Part shown: positions 56,970 to 64,000 of the stretch, piece after piece
How the letters are laid out: each line of letters starts with the position of its first letter
How positions within the stretch are numbered: the stretch's first letter is position 1
Source: Atopobiaceae bacterium
GTDB lineage: Bacteria; Actinomycetota; Coriobacteriia; Coriobacteriales; Atopobiaceae
Reading direction: 5' to 3'
Assembly: GCA_017545665.1 (NCBI GenBank)
Contig: JAFWKQ010000116.1
Span: 101,535-165,534, forward strand
DNA: 64,000 nucleotides
The notes under the pieces: model-generated
Told to the model about the DNA's origin: nothing
Database searches by the model: none
The model's input: only the letters and a program-made list of their open reading frames with translations
Position numbers and translations under genes: made by a program

Positions 56970-57192
56970 GTACACGAGCCGCAAAGATTTGGCGTGATTT
57001 TCACAAAAGCCCAGTTGGCAAGAGATTGGATAGTCATTTTTGGCGGTTCGTGTACAGTTTGATTTTCGTAGGTGTACACGAACCGCCAGATATTTTCAAA
57101 TCTGTCACAAAACACCAGTTAAGTAAGAACGAATGCAAGTATTGTGGCGGCTCGTGTACGCCTGGGTTATCAGCGTTGGAACATGAGCCGCC
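56970..57192. repeat. Two 86-bp palindrome-ended units plus a partial third (array type C)
   Basis: Units at 56970-57055 and 57074-57159 each begin with GTACACGARCCGC and end with its complement GCGGYTCGTGTAC, 86 bases apiece. Their interiors share blocks such as CACAAAA-CCAGTT. A third start (GGAACATGAGCCGCC) lies at 57178-57192. The 534-base gap between the LysR gene and the dehydrogenase has no gene; it also holds a family F element (57207-57235) and a family D element (57251-57277). Confidence 0.85.
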
Positions 57193-57206
57193 AACACGGC
57201 GGCAAA

Positions 57207-57277
57207 GCTGACAGGGTAACAGGTCAGTTGTCAGCCCGGGCAAAGCGAGTGTGTCAACGCCCCCGCCCCCGTGACAC
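57207..57277. repeat. Adjacent family F and family D palindromes
   Basis: GCTGACAGGGTAACAGGTCA with TGTCAGC (57207-57235) is a family F element; GTGTCAACGCCCCCGCCCCC with GTGACAC (57251-57277) is family D. Their adjacency shows that the two families share sites. Confidence 0.82.
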
Positions 57278-57364
57278 ACAAAGGATTCGTTGCCGTGCGA
57301 ACCACCTGCGAAGCAGCGTTGCTCAACAACATCCTCGACGGCCTACACCACGCGTAATTGTCTC

Positions 57365-58351
57365 TTATGCCTTGTCGCCAGGAAAGACAACACCGCCTTC
57401 GTAGCGAATGGTGTTCTGAACGCGGCTGACCGTAAGACTCTGATCGAGTTGCCGATAGCACTCCACCAAGTCACCCTCCTCCTGCTGGTGCAGGAACTCC
57501 TCGAACTCCGCCTGCCACATGACGGGCTTGGAGCAGTCAAACGTCTCTTCGGTGCCGTCGTTAAGATGCAAGGTAACGGCACCGCAGATGTTAGGCTGTG
57601 AGTTGCTCACGATGTAGCCGTCGGTGCCTTGGATCTGCATTACAGAAGGTGCGCCGCAATCCTTGGCGCAAACGTTGACGGCACGGAAGCCATCGTAGTC
57701 CAGAATGGCGATGCCGCTCGTGTCGATGCCACGCTCGATGTTCGGAAGGTAGGTGGCCTTGGCCGGCTCCCCAAAGAGACCGATGGTGTAGGTAAGTGTA
57801 TAGAGGCCCAAGTCCATAATCGCACCTCCTGCCTTGGCGGGGTCAAACGCAGGCAGCACCTCGCCGGCACGGAAGGCATCGTAGCGGGAGCTGTATTGGC
57901 TGTAGTTGACCGTAACCACCTTTACGGTACCAATACGCGGCAACAGCTCGTCGCGCACCAGCTTGAAGTTGGGCTGGCGCGTGGTCACTACGGCCTCCCA
58001 CAGGAAGCGTCCCTCTTTTTTGGCAAGCTCTGCCAGCCTGGACGCCTCCTCGAAGTTCGAGGCCAAGGGCTTCTCGCAAATAACGTCCTTGCCGGCGAGA
58101 AGGGCAGCCTCACTTACTGAGTAGTGCAGGAAGTTGGGCACCGCCACGTAGATGGTGTCCACGTTGGGGTCGGCAACGAGGTCATGGTAGTCGGTGTAAC
58201 GACCCTTTGCCCCATATGCGTCCGCAAGCTCGTCAATCTCGTCCACCGACCTCGGCGTGCCGGCAACGGCAACAACCTCAACGCCCCACGCCGCCAGGTT
58301 CGGCGCCACCATGCGTACGATCATTCCCGTTCCCACGATGCCCAATTTCAT
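57365..58351 (-). CDS. Gfo/Idh/MocA-family dehydrogenase
   Basis: A 328-residue protein started at ATG 58351 with GGAGAGGGGATC upstream. KLGIVGTGMIVRM is the NAD(P) dinucleotide loop, CEKPLASN the conserved EKP, and GAIMDLGLYTLTYTIGLFG the active-site region with the family's Asp and following aromatic in place of the usual DxGxH. It oxidises a sugar or cyclitol, or reduces the ketone. It lies downstream of an RpiR-type regulator of the same direction, 186 bases away, which suggests sugar-controlled expression. Confidence 0.9.
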   Translation of the reverse strand: MKLGIVGTGMIVRMVAPNLAAWGVEVVAVAGTPRSVDEIDELADAYGAKGRYTDYHDLVADPNVDTIYVAVPNFLHYSVSEAALLAGKDVICEKPLASNFEEASRLAELAKKEGRFLWEAVVTTRQPNFKLVRDELLPRIGTVKVVTVNYSQYSSRYDAFRAGEVLPAFDPAKAGGAIMDLGLYTLTYTIGLFGEPAKATYLPNIERGIDTSGIAILDYDGFRAVNVCAKDCGAPSVMQIQGTDGYIVSNSQPNICGAVTLHLNDGTEETFDCSKPVMWQAEFEEFLHQQEEGDLVECYRQLDQSLTVSRVQNTIRYEGGVVFPGDKA

Positions 58352-58537
58352 TGTGATCCCCTCTCCGATCTTTGTCCTTGGCACCAGTGTATAGGCAGCC
58401 CAAGAGCATGGTGGATGCCAAGAAGGGATTGGAAAGTGGGTTTCAAAAGCTTTTCGCCATCAACCAGCTGTGGTAAAACTCGGTTTCAAACGTACGCCTG
58501 AATCGGACCCCTCGCCAATCCACACCCATCCCCTTCC

Positions 58538-59392
58538 TCATCCGGACATATGGTCTACGGCGGACTTGGAGGCGCCGTTTGCGTCAAAGTCCAGCGAGAA
58601 CACGCGCGCGTACACGCAGTTGAGCGCGTAGCGAATGCACTCCGACGAGTAAAAGGGGCCAATCGCACCCTCCGTCCCCTCGCGAAGTGGGAAGCATATA
58701 AGGTGGTCGAAGCCCTCTAGGCGCCCGGACCCTGGGTCCGCTGCCGTCACGGCTGCCATGAAGCAGCCACGCTCCTCTAGGATGGAACGCGCTCGCCTGC
58801 AGAACGGCTGGTCCATGAGCTTGCCAGAATACGACACAAAGAGCCCCAGGTCCCCCTCCACGGCAAGGTTGGTCGCAGAGGCGTAGTCGCCTCGAAGTCC
58901 CGCGACCACGCAGTGAACGCCAAGCTTGGCAAGCATGCTCGCAAACTGCTCGGTGGCCAAGCAGGTCTCGCCCATAGCGTATATGAGTACATGCGGCGCC
59001 TCCGCAACGGCGCGCGCGAGCGCGTCGACCGCCTGCGGTGCAATCGCCTGGTAGCACTCCTCAAGGGCTTCGTGCTGCAGCTGCGCGACCGCACGCATCA
59101 TCGTGGCACAGCTCTCCCGCTCCCCAAAAGGCTGATCCGCATCGATTCCCAGGAGAAGCGAGCGCCTCTTCTCAAGCTCCGTGGCAAGCTCGATGCGAAG
59201 GTCCCTATATCCGGCGATCCCAATCTTGCGACAGAGCCTCACGATTGCCGACTTGGAGGTATGCGTTTCTGACGCGAGCTCCCCTATGGTAAGACGTGCA
59301 ATGTCGTCAGGATGATGCAGGATGTAGCTCGCTATGGCCATGTCTGCTTGCGTAAAGTCTCGGCCGACCTTGAGTCTATCAACCAGCGACAT
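58538..59392 (-). CDS. MurR/RpiR-family transcriptional regulator
   Basis: A 284-residue protein. Residues 1-75 form the HTH_6 domain (LTIGELASETHTSKSAIVRLCRKIG), followed by a SIS sugar-phosphate-binding domain (VLIYAMGETCLATEQFASM; VEGDLGLFVSYSGKLMD). Such proteins sense phosphosugars and repress or activate catabolic genes. The nearest candidate target is the Gfo/Idh/MocA gene downstream. Confidence 0.92.
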   Translation of the reverse strand: MSLVDRLKVGRDFTQADMAIASYILHHPDDIARLTIGELASETHTSKSAIVRLCRKIGIAGYRDLRIELATELEKRRSLLLGIDADQPFGERESCATMMRAVAQLQHEALEECYQAIAPQAVDALARAVAEAPHVLIYAMGETCLATEQFASMLAKLGVHCVVAGLRGDYASATNLAVEGDLGLFVSYSGKLMDQPFCRRARSILEERGCFMAAVTAADPGSGRLEGFDHLICFPLREGTEGAIGPFYSSECIRYALNCVYARVFSLDFDANGASKSAVDHMSG

Positions 59393-59514
59393 GCTCTTCT
59401 CCCATGGCGCAATTCTTTATACACGCAAAAAATAGCATTGACTATGCATAGACAAGAGCGTGGCCACTGCTCACACCCCCGCGTCCACACCAGGCCTGTG
59501 CGAAACAGCACGCC

Positions 59515-60195
59515 TCACAGGCGGCCTTCCTTTATGAGCCTTCCGTACGAGGAGACACAGGCCGCGGTAAACGCGCCAACCGTAACCGCGAAAACCGCGT
59601 TCGCCGCGCGCTCACTGAGCCTGCCCATCACCTTGCAAACGAGAGGGTAGCCCACCCATATGTGTACCACCGCAACCGCCCCAATAACCAGGTCGTTGAC
59701 CAACCAAGCCTGTTTGAAGATGTTGAGCGGCAGCTTGGAGTTGTCCCAATAGGGGTAGTTGCCGTCTTCGTCGGGCTGGTTCACCAAAAGACCAAAGCCC
59801 AGCTCCATCCCCATGGCGGCAAGCACGGCAATCGCGTAGGTCTCGAGCATGGCGCCAGGCAGCGACCTATGCCTCGCGAGGATTCTGGCCTTAATGGGCT
59901 CAAAGAGGAGTGTCATCACCTCTCCGCCAAGCCCATATACCCAGTAGGGATGGTACCAGGGGTCGAACTTTATAGCGTAGTCTTCGTCGATGATCCCAAA
60001 GCACTTGTCCATGGCCTTGCAATAGAGGCTTTCGAGACAGTGACCCAGGACGTTATTCAGACAAAAGCAAATAATGTTGTTGCGCCAAAACGCCCAAGTC
60101 CTTGGGGCAAACAGAACAGGACTCTCCTGCGCAGTAAGTCGGCGTGCCTTGCGGCCGATGCCCTTCCATCCGCAAGATAAAAGTTTCATAGCCAT
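59515..60195 (-). CDS. CmpB-like multi-pass membrane protein (putative ABC transporter permease type)
   Basis: A 226-residue protein starting at ATG 60195 with GGGGAGGAG upstream. It has five or so membrane segments and the family's conserved acidic and aromatic blocks (NNVLGHCLESLYCKAMD; GYPLVCKVMG). The Pfam family ABC_trans_CmpB was named for possible transport but lacks an ATPase partner; its function is unproven. It lies 455 bases downstream of the Nif11-like peptide gene on the same strand, separated by duplicated remnants. Confidence 0.7.
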   Translation of the reverse strand: MAMKLLSCGWKGIGRKARRLTAQESPVLFAPRTWAFWRNNIICFCLNNVLGHCLESLYCKAMDKCFGIIDEDYAIKFDPWYHPYWVYGLGGEVMTLLFEPIKARILARHRSLPGAMLETYAIAVLAAMGMELGFGLLVNQPDEDGNYPYWDNSKLPLNIFKQAWLVNDLVIGAVAVVHIWVGYPLVCKVMGRLSERAANAVFAVTVGAFTAACVSSYGRLIKEGRL

Positions 60196-60650
60196 CCGCT
60201 GTACTCCTCCCCTTTTCCATCCATCATTTTACTCTTGCAATGGACAGGATTGGCGCTCGCCAGCAAGGACAGGTGATATTGCCCAATCGCATCAACAGTT
60301 TGCGGATAGGAGACAAGCCATTTTCCTTGCCTATCTTGCCATTCTTTGTGGCGGTGTCGTTTGATTGCATGGCACGGATGACTGGTTATTTCTGTAACGC
60401 GGCGCTCACCAGCAGCTGGCCCAAGCGTATGGTCATACCAACGCTGGCCGCATCTATGGAATGGCTCCGGTCGTAGTCGATACGCAGACGCGAAGCCAAA
60501 CCAACGCATACCGCAAGCGAGTCCAATACCCAGCAACAACGAGCACAAAAACCACACCGCGACCTCCAACTCAAGTGTTCGATTGCTCGATATTAGAGTC
60601 GAGAGCTCTTGTGCTCTTTGGCGCCCTCTGGGCGAGGGCTTGCACACCTC
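60196..60650. other. Gap holding a duplicated gene fragment (60418-60574)
   Basis: About 157 bases at 60418-60574 closely match 41542-41700, the 5' end and upstream region of the membrane protein gene at 40492-41679. The fragment is frameshifted: one frame reads SLAVCVGLASRLRIDYDRSH, against SLAVCVGLAWRLRHDYDRSH in the intact gene. No gene is intact here. Confidence 0.85.
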
Positions 60651-60836
60651 TTAGTACGGATCCGAGTTGTTAGCTTGTTCGCATCTGGTCCACTCTTTGC
60701 CGCCGCCCGTAGCACCCTCCAATTCATCAATGGAGAGCTCTACACCCTCGTCCTGGGCAATCTTCAGAATCTCCTCAGGAGACTTTGCCTCCCTGAGCTT
60801 TGCCTTCTGTTCTTCTGTCAAGTCTTCGTAGTTCAT
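60651..60836 (-). CDS. Nif11-like RiPP precursor peptide
   Basis: A 61-residue peptide started at ATG 60836 with GGGAGGGGC upstream. Residues 1-46 look like a Nif11-type leader (TEEQKAKLREAKSPEEILKI and ELSIDELEGATGGG), including the ELxGxxGG end where a C39-type protease would cut. The core after the Gly run is about 15 residues (KEWTRCEQANNSDPY) with a single Cys, so no internal thioether ring with two Cys is possible. No LanM, radical SAM, YcaO or C39 peptidase gene is within view, so maturation would depend on enzymes elsewhere, or the locus is a remnant. Confidence 0.82.
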   Translation of the reverse strand: MNYEDLTEEQKAKLREAKSPEEILKIAQDEGVELSIDELEGATGGGKEWTRCEQANNSDPY

Positions 60837-60953
60837 GGTTGCCCCTCCCAATCGCCAATACTATTTATGTCATGTTACGCTATCGGCGACGTTCCCTGCG
60901 TTACGGAATGGATATTTCTGTCCCCAACTGAAGAACTCCACTGTGATACGGGC

Positions 60954-60980
60954 GTGTCAGCGCCCCCGTCCCCGTGACAC
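60954..60980. repeat. Family D palindrome that supplies the stop of the peptidase gene
   Basis: GTGTCAGCGCCCCCGTCCCC with GTGACAC. On the minus strand the peptidase frame runs through it as VSRGRGR and stops at its far end (60957-60959). Confidence 0.88.
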
Positions 60981-63629
60981 ACGTACGCGCACGAGCGTCG
61001 CGGCACAGGCCACCACGATCGAGGCGATCGCGAGCACGACCGGCGCGCCCATATGCGAGTCGTCCCCAGTGCGGGGAAGACTGCCAGTCGACGCGGTCTG
61101 TTGCCGCGTGGGTTCATCGGTGGGAGTTGAATCGAGGGCAGGGGCAGGATCGGAGACAAGGTCGCTCGAGGCTCCCTTGTCCCCCGTCTCGTTGTCGGGG
61201 ACATTTGAGTCTTGGTCTGTGACCTTCTCGGTAGTCGGCACGCTCGCGCCGCTCTTGTCGTTCTGAATCGTAATTGTATAGTCTTGGTTAAGATTCATGG
61301 CAGCGGTGCCGCTCGCCTCGGCCACCAGTGGCGTAACGTCCTCTCCCGCGACTTCCGACTCGCCAGCAAAGCCACAAAATGGCACGATGTAGAGCTCCAG
61401 ACGGTGCCCAGCCTGTACGGTGTAGTACGTCGGGTCGAGCCAGATCGTGTAATCGTAGTAGACATTGGCCTCTATCGGCTGGTCGCGCTTAGTCGCAGAC
61501 GCAGGGTCGTAGCCCGCTTCGGGATTACGTAGGTCCATTCTGCCAAAGGTCACGATCTTCCTGCTCGCCTGGACCTGCTTCCAACTTACGGTGCTGTATG
61601 CATCGGCGGGACCCTTCGATTCGTCACGCTCCCTCACGGTTTCCGTTTGGGGCATCGCACCCATGGCATACGTGGCAAACGGCTCGTCGGCGGCATCGAC
61701 GAGCACCGCGCACATCATCTTGTCGCCCTCGCCCACATTGTCAACCTTCGCACGCACGTGTACGGGGATCTTTCCCGCAATGGTGAACTGCTCCCCGATG
61801 TCCAAAGACCAGAGCGCGGCGTTCTCGCTCTGCTTTCCAGTGAAGGTTTTCTGAAGCAGGCTCGCGTTGTCGTAGCTGGCGCCCTTGGCGGTAACCGTCA
61901 CCTCCCCGTCGCCATTTGGACGCAGGGTAACTGCGGCACCGTCATTCCATGCCTCGCTCTCGTAGAATGAGCCATCCACGTTGCTCTGGACGAGAAAGTC
62001 TGGCATCGAGTCCACGTCGTTGTTCACGTCGCAGAGCTCGTGCGCAAGCCAGAGGTTCACCCATTCGGCATAGGTATGCCTGCCCATGCCGAGGTCGACG
62101 GCATCATCCTGGTCAAACGGTAGACCATGGGCATTCTGATGGAAGATTACCTTGGCATTTTGCCCGGACGTCAGAATCGCATCGCGCAGGTAATCGGACT
62201 GTCTGGTGGTTACATTGTCGTCGTTGAGCCCCGCCACGATGAGCGCTGACGCGTTTATGTTGTCCTTCTTCGTGCTCCACTCGCGCGCCTCCCAAAATGG
62301 GCCAAAGTCGCCCTGTAACTGCACCTGTTGGTTGCGCACGAACGAACGGTACTGCTTGTAGCGCTCCGATGCACTGCGGAAGCCTGGATCCTCTCCATCG
62401 TCAAAAGCCAATCGGCTTGTACACGTTGTGGCAATATAGTTCATGTAATCGTAGCTCTTGGACTTCTCGGTGCATATTCCCTGCGAGTTCACATAGCTAT
62501 ACCAGCTTGCCGGACCGGCCTCGGGAATGATCGTCTTGAGCCCGTCGACTCCCGTCGAAGCCACCTCATAGGCAACGGAGCCAGCGTACGAATGGCCGAT
62601 CATGCCTACTTTTCCACTTGCCCAGTCGGAAGCCGACACCGATATCGTTCCCTCCTTGTCGGCAAAGGCCGCACGCTTGCCGCAGATCCATTCAATAACG
62701 CCGGCAAACGCGTCACGCTCCATTTGAGTCCCTGTGCAGACAAGGCCTTCCGAGCCATACGAGCCAGGACCCGCCGTCTGGACAATGGCATAGCCGCGCA
62801 CGAGGTAGTAATCGTAAAACTTATAGTTTTCGGGCAGATTCGAACCCACCTTGGGAATGCCGTAGTTCCATGCCTGCGGATTGGAACGTTTCGTATCCAA
62901 GGCGAGCTGAGAAGTATTCATAGAAGACTTCGCCACCCGCTTGGCCGGCTTCTTAGCCAATGCTGCATCATCGAGCTCCGGAGAGGCAAATCCCAACACG
63001 TCGTTTAAATCCATGGCCATTCCACCGTTGTAGGGACGTGCCTCGTACAACACGGGCGCCTTCCAACCGTTCTTGCCACTCTGCACTGCGGCACGCGGCA
63101 CCTGAACGTACACCTTTACCAAATCGCATTTGCCGTCAAGATCGGTGTCATAGTCGCTCTCCACGTACACGCAAAAGCGCCAGAGTTCGCTGCTCGCATT
63201 CGTGTAGCCGTCGGCCCTCGCGTCAGAGTATTTGAACATTGGCTGGGCCATGCCGTCCCGAAAGACCATCCCCGTCGCGGAAGACTCCTCAGCCGAGAGG
63301 GGCGTAACGTCACCTCCGCGGATTTCCTCGGAGAGTGCAAGCTGGTCGTTATCGGACGTGGCCGAAGGCGGCTTTGAGGCATCGTCCTCCCTCAATTCGG
63401 ACGCACCTTCTGTCACCTTCTCGGTCTTGTCGTTCGATATCGGCCCAACCTCTTCGGATTCCATTGGCTCAATGTACCACGCGTCTTCGGTGGCTTTGGC
63501 AACCGAGGGATTGATCGATGCCATGCATATCGCAAGCAGGAGCGTCATGAACAGACTCAAACCCACTCGCGGACCTGCCGGATTGTTTGATCTCATCGCC
63601 TGAAGCTCTTTGCGCACGGCATGTTTCAT
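60957..63629 (-). CDS. Sortase-anchored X-Pro dipeptidyl-peptidase (S15/CocE-NonD family)
   Basis: An 890-residue surface protein. I start it at ATG 63629 (MKHAVRKELQ) because GGAGCGAG lies upstream; an ATG four codons earlier is also possible. A signal peptide covers residues 1 to about 50 (VGLSLFMTLLLAICMASI). The alpha/beta hydrolase has GMIGHSYAGSVAY (nucleophile Ser), VAGLNDDNV (Asp) and HQNAHGLPF (His), followed by a beta-sandwich X-Pro domain. The end has LPRTGDDSHMG, a sortase motif, a membrane helix and a basic tail, so it is cell-wall-attached. It should remove X-Pro dipeptides from host or dietary peptides. The tail is encoded by a repeat. Confidence 0.9.
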   Translation of the reverse strand: MKHAVRKELQAMRSNNPAGPRVGLSLFMTLLLAICMASINPSVAKATEDAWYIEPMESEEVGPISNDKTEKVTEGASELREDDASKPPSATSDNDQLALSEEIRGGDVTPLSAEESSATGMVFRDGMAQPMFKYSDARADGYTNASSELWRFCVYVESDYDTDLDGKCDLVKVYVQVPRAAVQSGKNGWKAPVLYEARPYNGGMAMDLNDVLGFASPELDDAALAKKPAKRVAKSSMNTSQLALDTKRSNPQAWNYGIPKVGSNLPENYKFYDYYLVRGYAIVQTAGPGSYGSEGLVCTGTQMERDAFAGVIEWICGKRAAFADKEGTISVSASDWASGKVGMIGHSYAGSVAYEVASTGVDGLKTIIPEAGPASWYSYVNSQGICTEKSKSYDYMNYIATTCTSRLAFDDGEDPGFRSASERYKQYRSFVRNQQVQLQGDFGPFWEAREWSTKKDNINASALIVAGLNDDNVTTRQSDYLRDAILTSGQNAKVIFHQNAHGLPFDQDDAVDLGMGRHTYAEWVNLWLAHELCDVNNDVDSMPDFLVQSNVDGSFYESEAWNDGAAVTLRPNGDGEVTVTAKGASYDNASLLQKTFTGKQSENAALWSLDIGEQFTIAGKIPVHVRAKVDNVGEGDKMMCAVLVDAADEPFATYAMGAMPQTETVRERDESKGPADAYSTVSWKQVQASRKIVTFGRMDLRNPEAGYDPASATKRDQPIEANVYYDYTIWLDPTYYTVQAGHRLELYIVPFCGFAGESEVAGEDVTPLVAEASGTAAMNLNQDYTITIQNDKSGASVPTTEKVTDQDSNVPDNETGDKGASSDLVSDPAPALDSTPTDEPTRQQTASTGSLPRTGDDSHMGAPVVLAIASIVVACAATLVRVRVSRGRGR

Positions 63630-63720
63630 TTCTCGCTCCATCCCCTTGTACCGGCCAAACCTTCCAAAGCACCCACCGCCAGCATGGTAACACTCAAGCA
63701 ACTGCCAAAACGCCCCAAGT

Positions 63721-63741
63721 GTGTCACGGGGGCGGTGACAC
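63721..63741. repeat. Family D palindrome
   Basis: GTGTCACGGGGGCGGTGACAC, shortened in the centre, upstream of the peptidase gene. Confidence 0.82.
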
Positions 63742-63763
63742 ACCGGGGCCTGAAAACAAGGAA

Positions 63764-63808
63764 CGTGCCCGGTGCTCTTTGCGCTTGTGCGCGTGAGTAC
63801 CGGGCACG
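63764..63808 (-). terminator. Terminator of the leftward PepSY gene
   Basis: CGTGCCCGGT (63764-63773) pairs perfectly with ACCGGGCACG (63799-63808). Read leftward, the stem is followed by TTCCTTGTTTTC. Confidence 0.72.
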
Positions 63809-63860
63809 CCCCCCAATCAAATCCCCTGCTTATGTGTTGAGAAGATCTCAGATATCTACC

Positions 63861-64000
63861 CTACGCGTCCACGGGCCACTCGGTGCCCTCCTGGGGGTCG
63901 CCGTTCTCGTCGAGCAGGGTGCGCACGCCGTTGTGGGTCTGGTCGGCGTTGATCACGTTGCCCGTCGTGGCGTCGACGGTCACGCTGTAGTGCACCTCGC
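63861..64000 (-). CDS. PepSY-domain protein, C-terminal end (partial)
   Basis: The leftward frame enters from the right edge and stops at TAG 63861. It reads EVHYSVTVDATTGNVINADQ and ends GTEWPVDA; the YSVTVDATTGNV pattern is the last strand pair of a PepSY domain. Such domains occur in secreted peptidase inhibitors and surface proteins of Gram-positives. The rest of the protein is outside the window. Confidence 0.75.
   Translation of the reverse strand, partial: EVHYSVTVDATTGNVINADQTHNGVRTLLDENGDPQEGTEWPVDA

Noticed and set aside
63626..63743. N-terminal extension of the peptidase to 63743
   Set aside because: The added residues are encoded partly by a family D repeat and lack a ribosome binding site; the start at 63629 gives a normal signal peptide.

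Overview
The window looks like chromosomal DNA of a host-associated actinobacterium of class Coriobacteriia (an Olsenella, Atopobium or Collinsella-like organism). This rests on high GC, G-rich ribosome binding sites, many short-spaced oxidoreductase and glycoside hydrolase genes, a reverse-type rubrerythrin that fits an anaerobe, and an LPxTG-type surface peptidase. I could not run a search, so the class is inferred from gene flavour. No rRNA, tRNA, insertion sequence, prophage or CRISPR array was seen.

Layout. 1-4200: end of carA, carB, reverse rubrerythrin. 4200-14400: an array of alternating short motifs, an alpha/beta hydrolase, a diguanylate cyclase, a 5'-truncated NRPS/reductase gene boxed by short palindromic repeats, a lipase, a tubby-like protein, a second copy of the first array, a frameshifted GH31 glycosidase and a membrane protein. 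14400-17441: dense repeats, then a large two-part protein with a complete adenosine-deaminase-type metal site and a Rossmann-like (SLOG-like) C-terminus. 18400-21100: two paralogous HxxxD acyltransferases. 21250-25063: a leftward group with TenA, a methyltransferase, ThiD, a HAD fragment and an MBL hydrolase. 25187-35180: flavoenzymes, a flavodoxin-enolase pair, a candidate small RNA, a phosphomannose isomerase and several broken genes. 35364-40401: a heterodimeric ABC exporter-type pair with a fused double methyltransferase. 41875-43666: a Uma2 nuclease and a toxin-antitoxin pair with a textbook promoter-operator. 43831-56830: aldo/keto reductases, two AAA+ ATPases, a sucrose operon (GH32, sucrose phosphorylase, HAD phosphatase), a flavodoxin and a LysR regulator. 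57365-64000: a Gfo/Idh/MocA dehydrogenase, an RpiR regulator, a CmpB-like membrane protein, a lone Nif11-type RiPP precursor, a sortase-anchored X-Pro dipeptidyl peptidase and the end of a PepSY protein.

Two themes stand out. First, the window is rich in broken genes: I count about fourteen truncated, frameshifted, amber-interrupted or fused remnants. Several are junctions of two unrelated genes, which implies deletions. Second, the intergenic space carries at least eight families of palindromic or alternating inverted repeats. In two cases (NRPS fragment at 9343, pyridine nucleotide oxidoreductase fragment at 35152) the gene breakpoint falls exactly at a repeat, and in one (60957) a repeat supplies the stop codon.

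The best candidates for something undescribed are the deaminase/SLOG-like fusion at 14961-17441, the three kinds of alternating hairpin array, the C-rich-loop RNA upstream of enolase, and the orphan Nif11 peptide.
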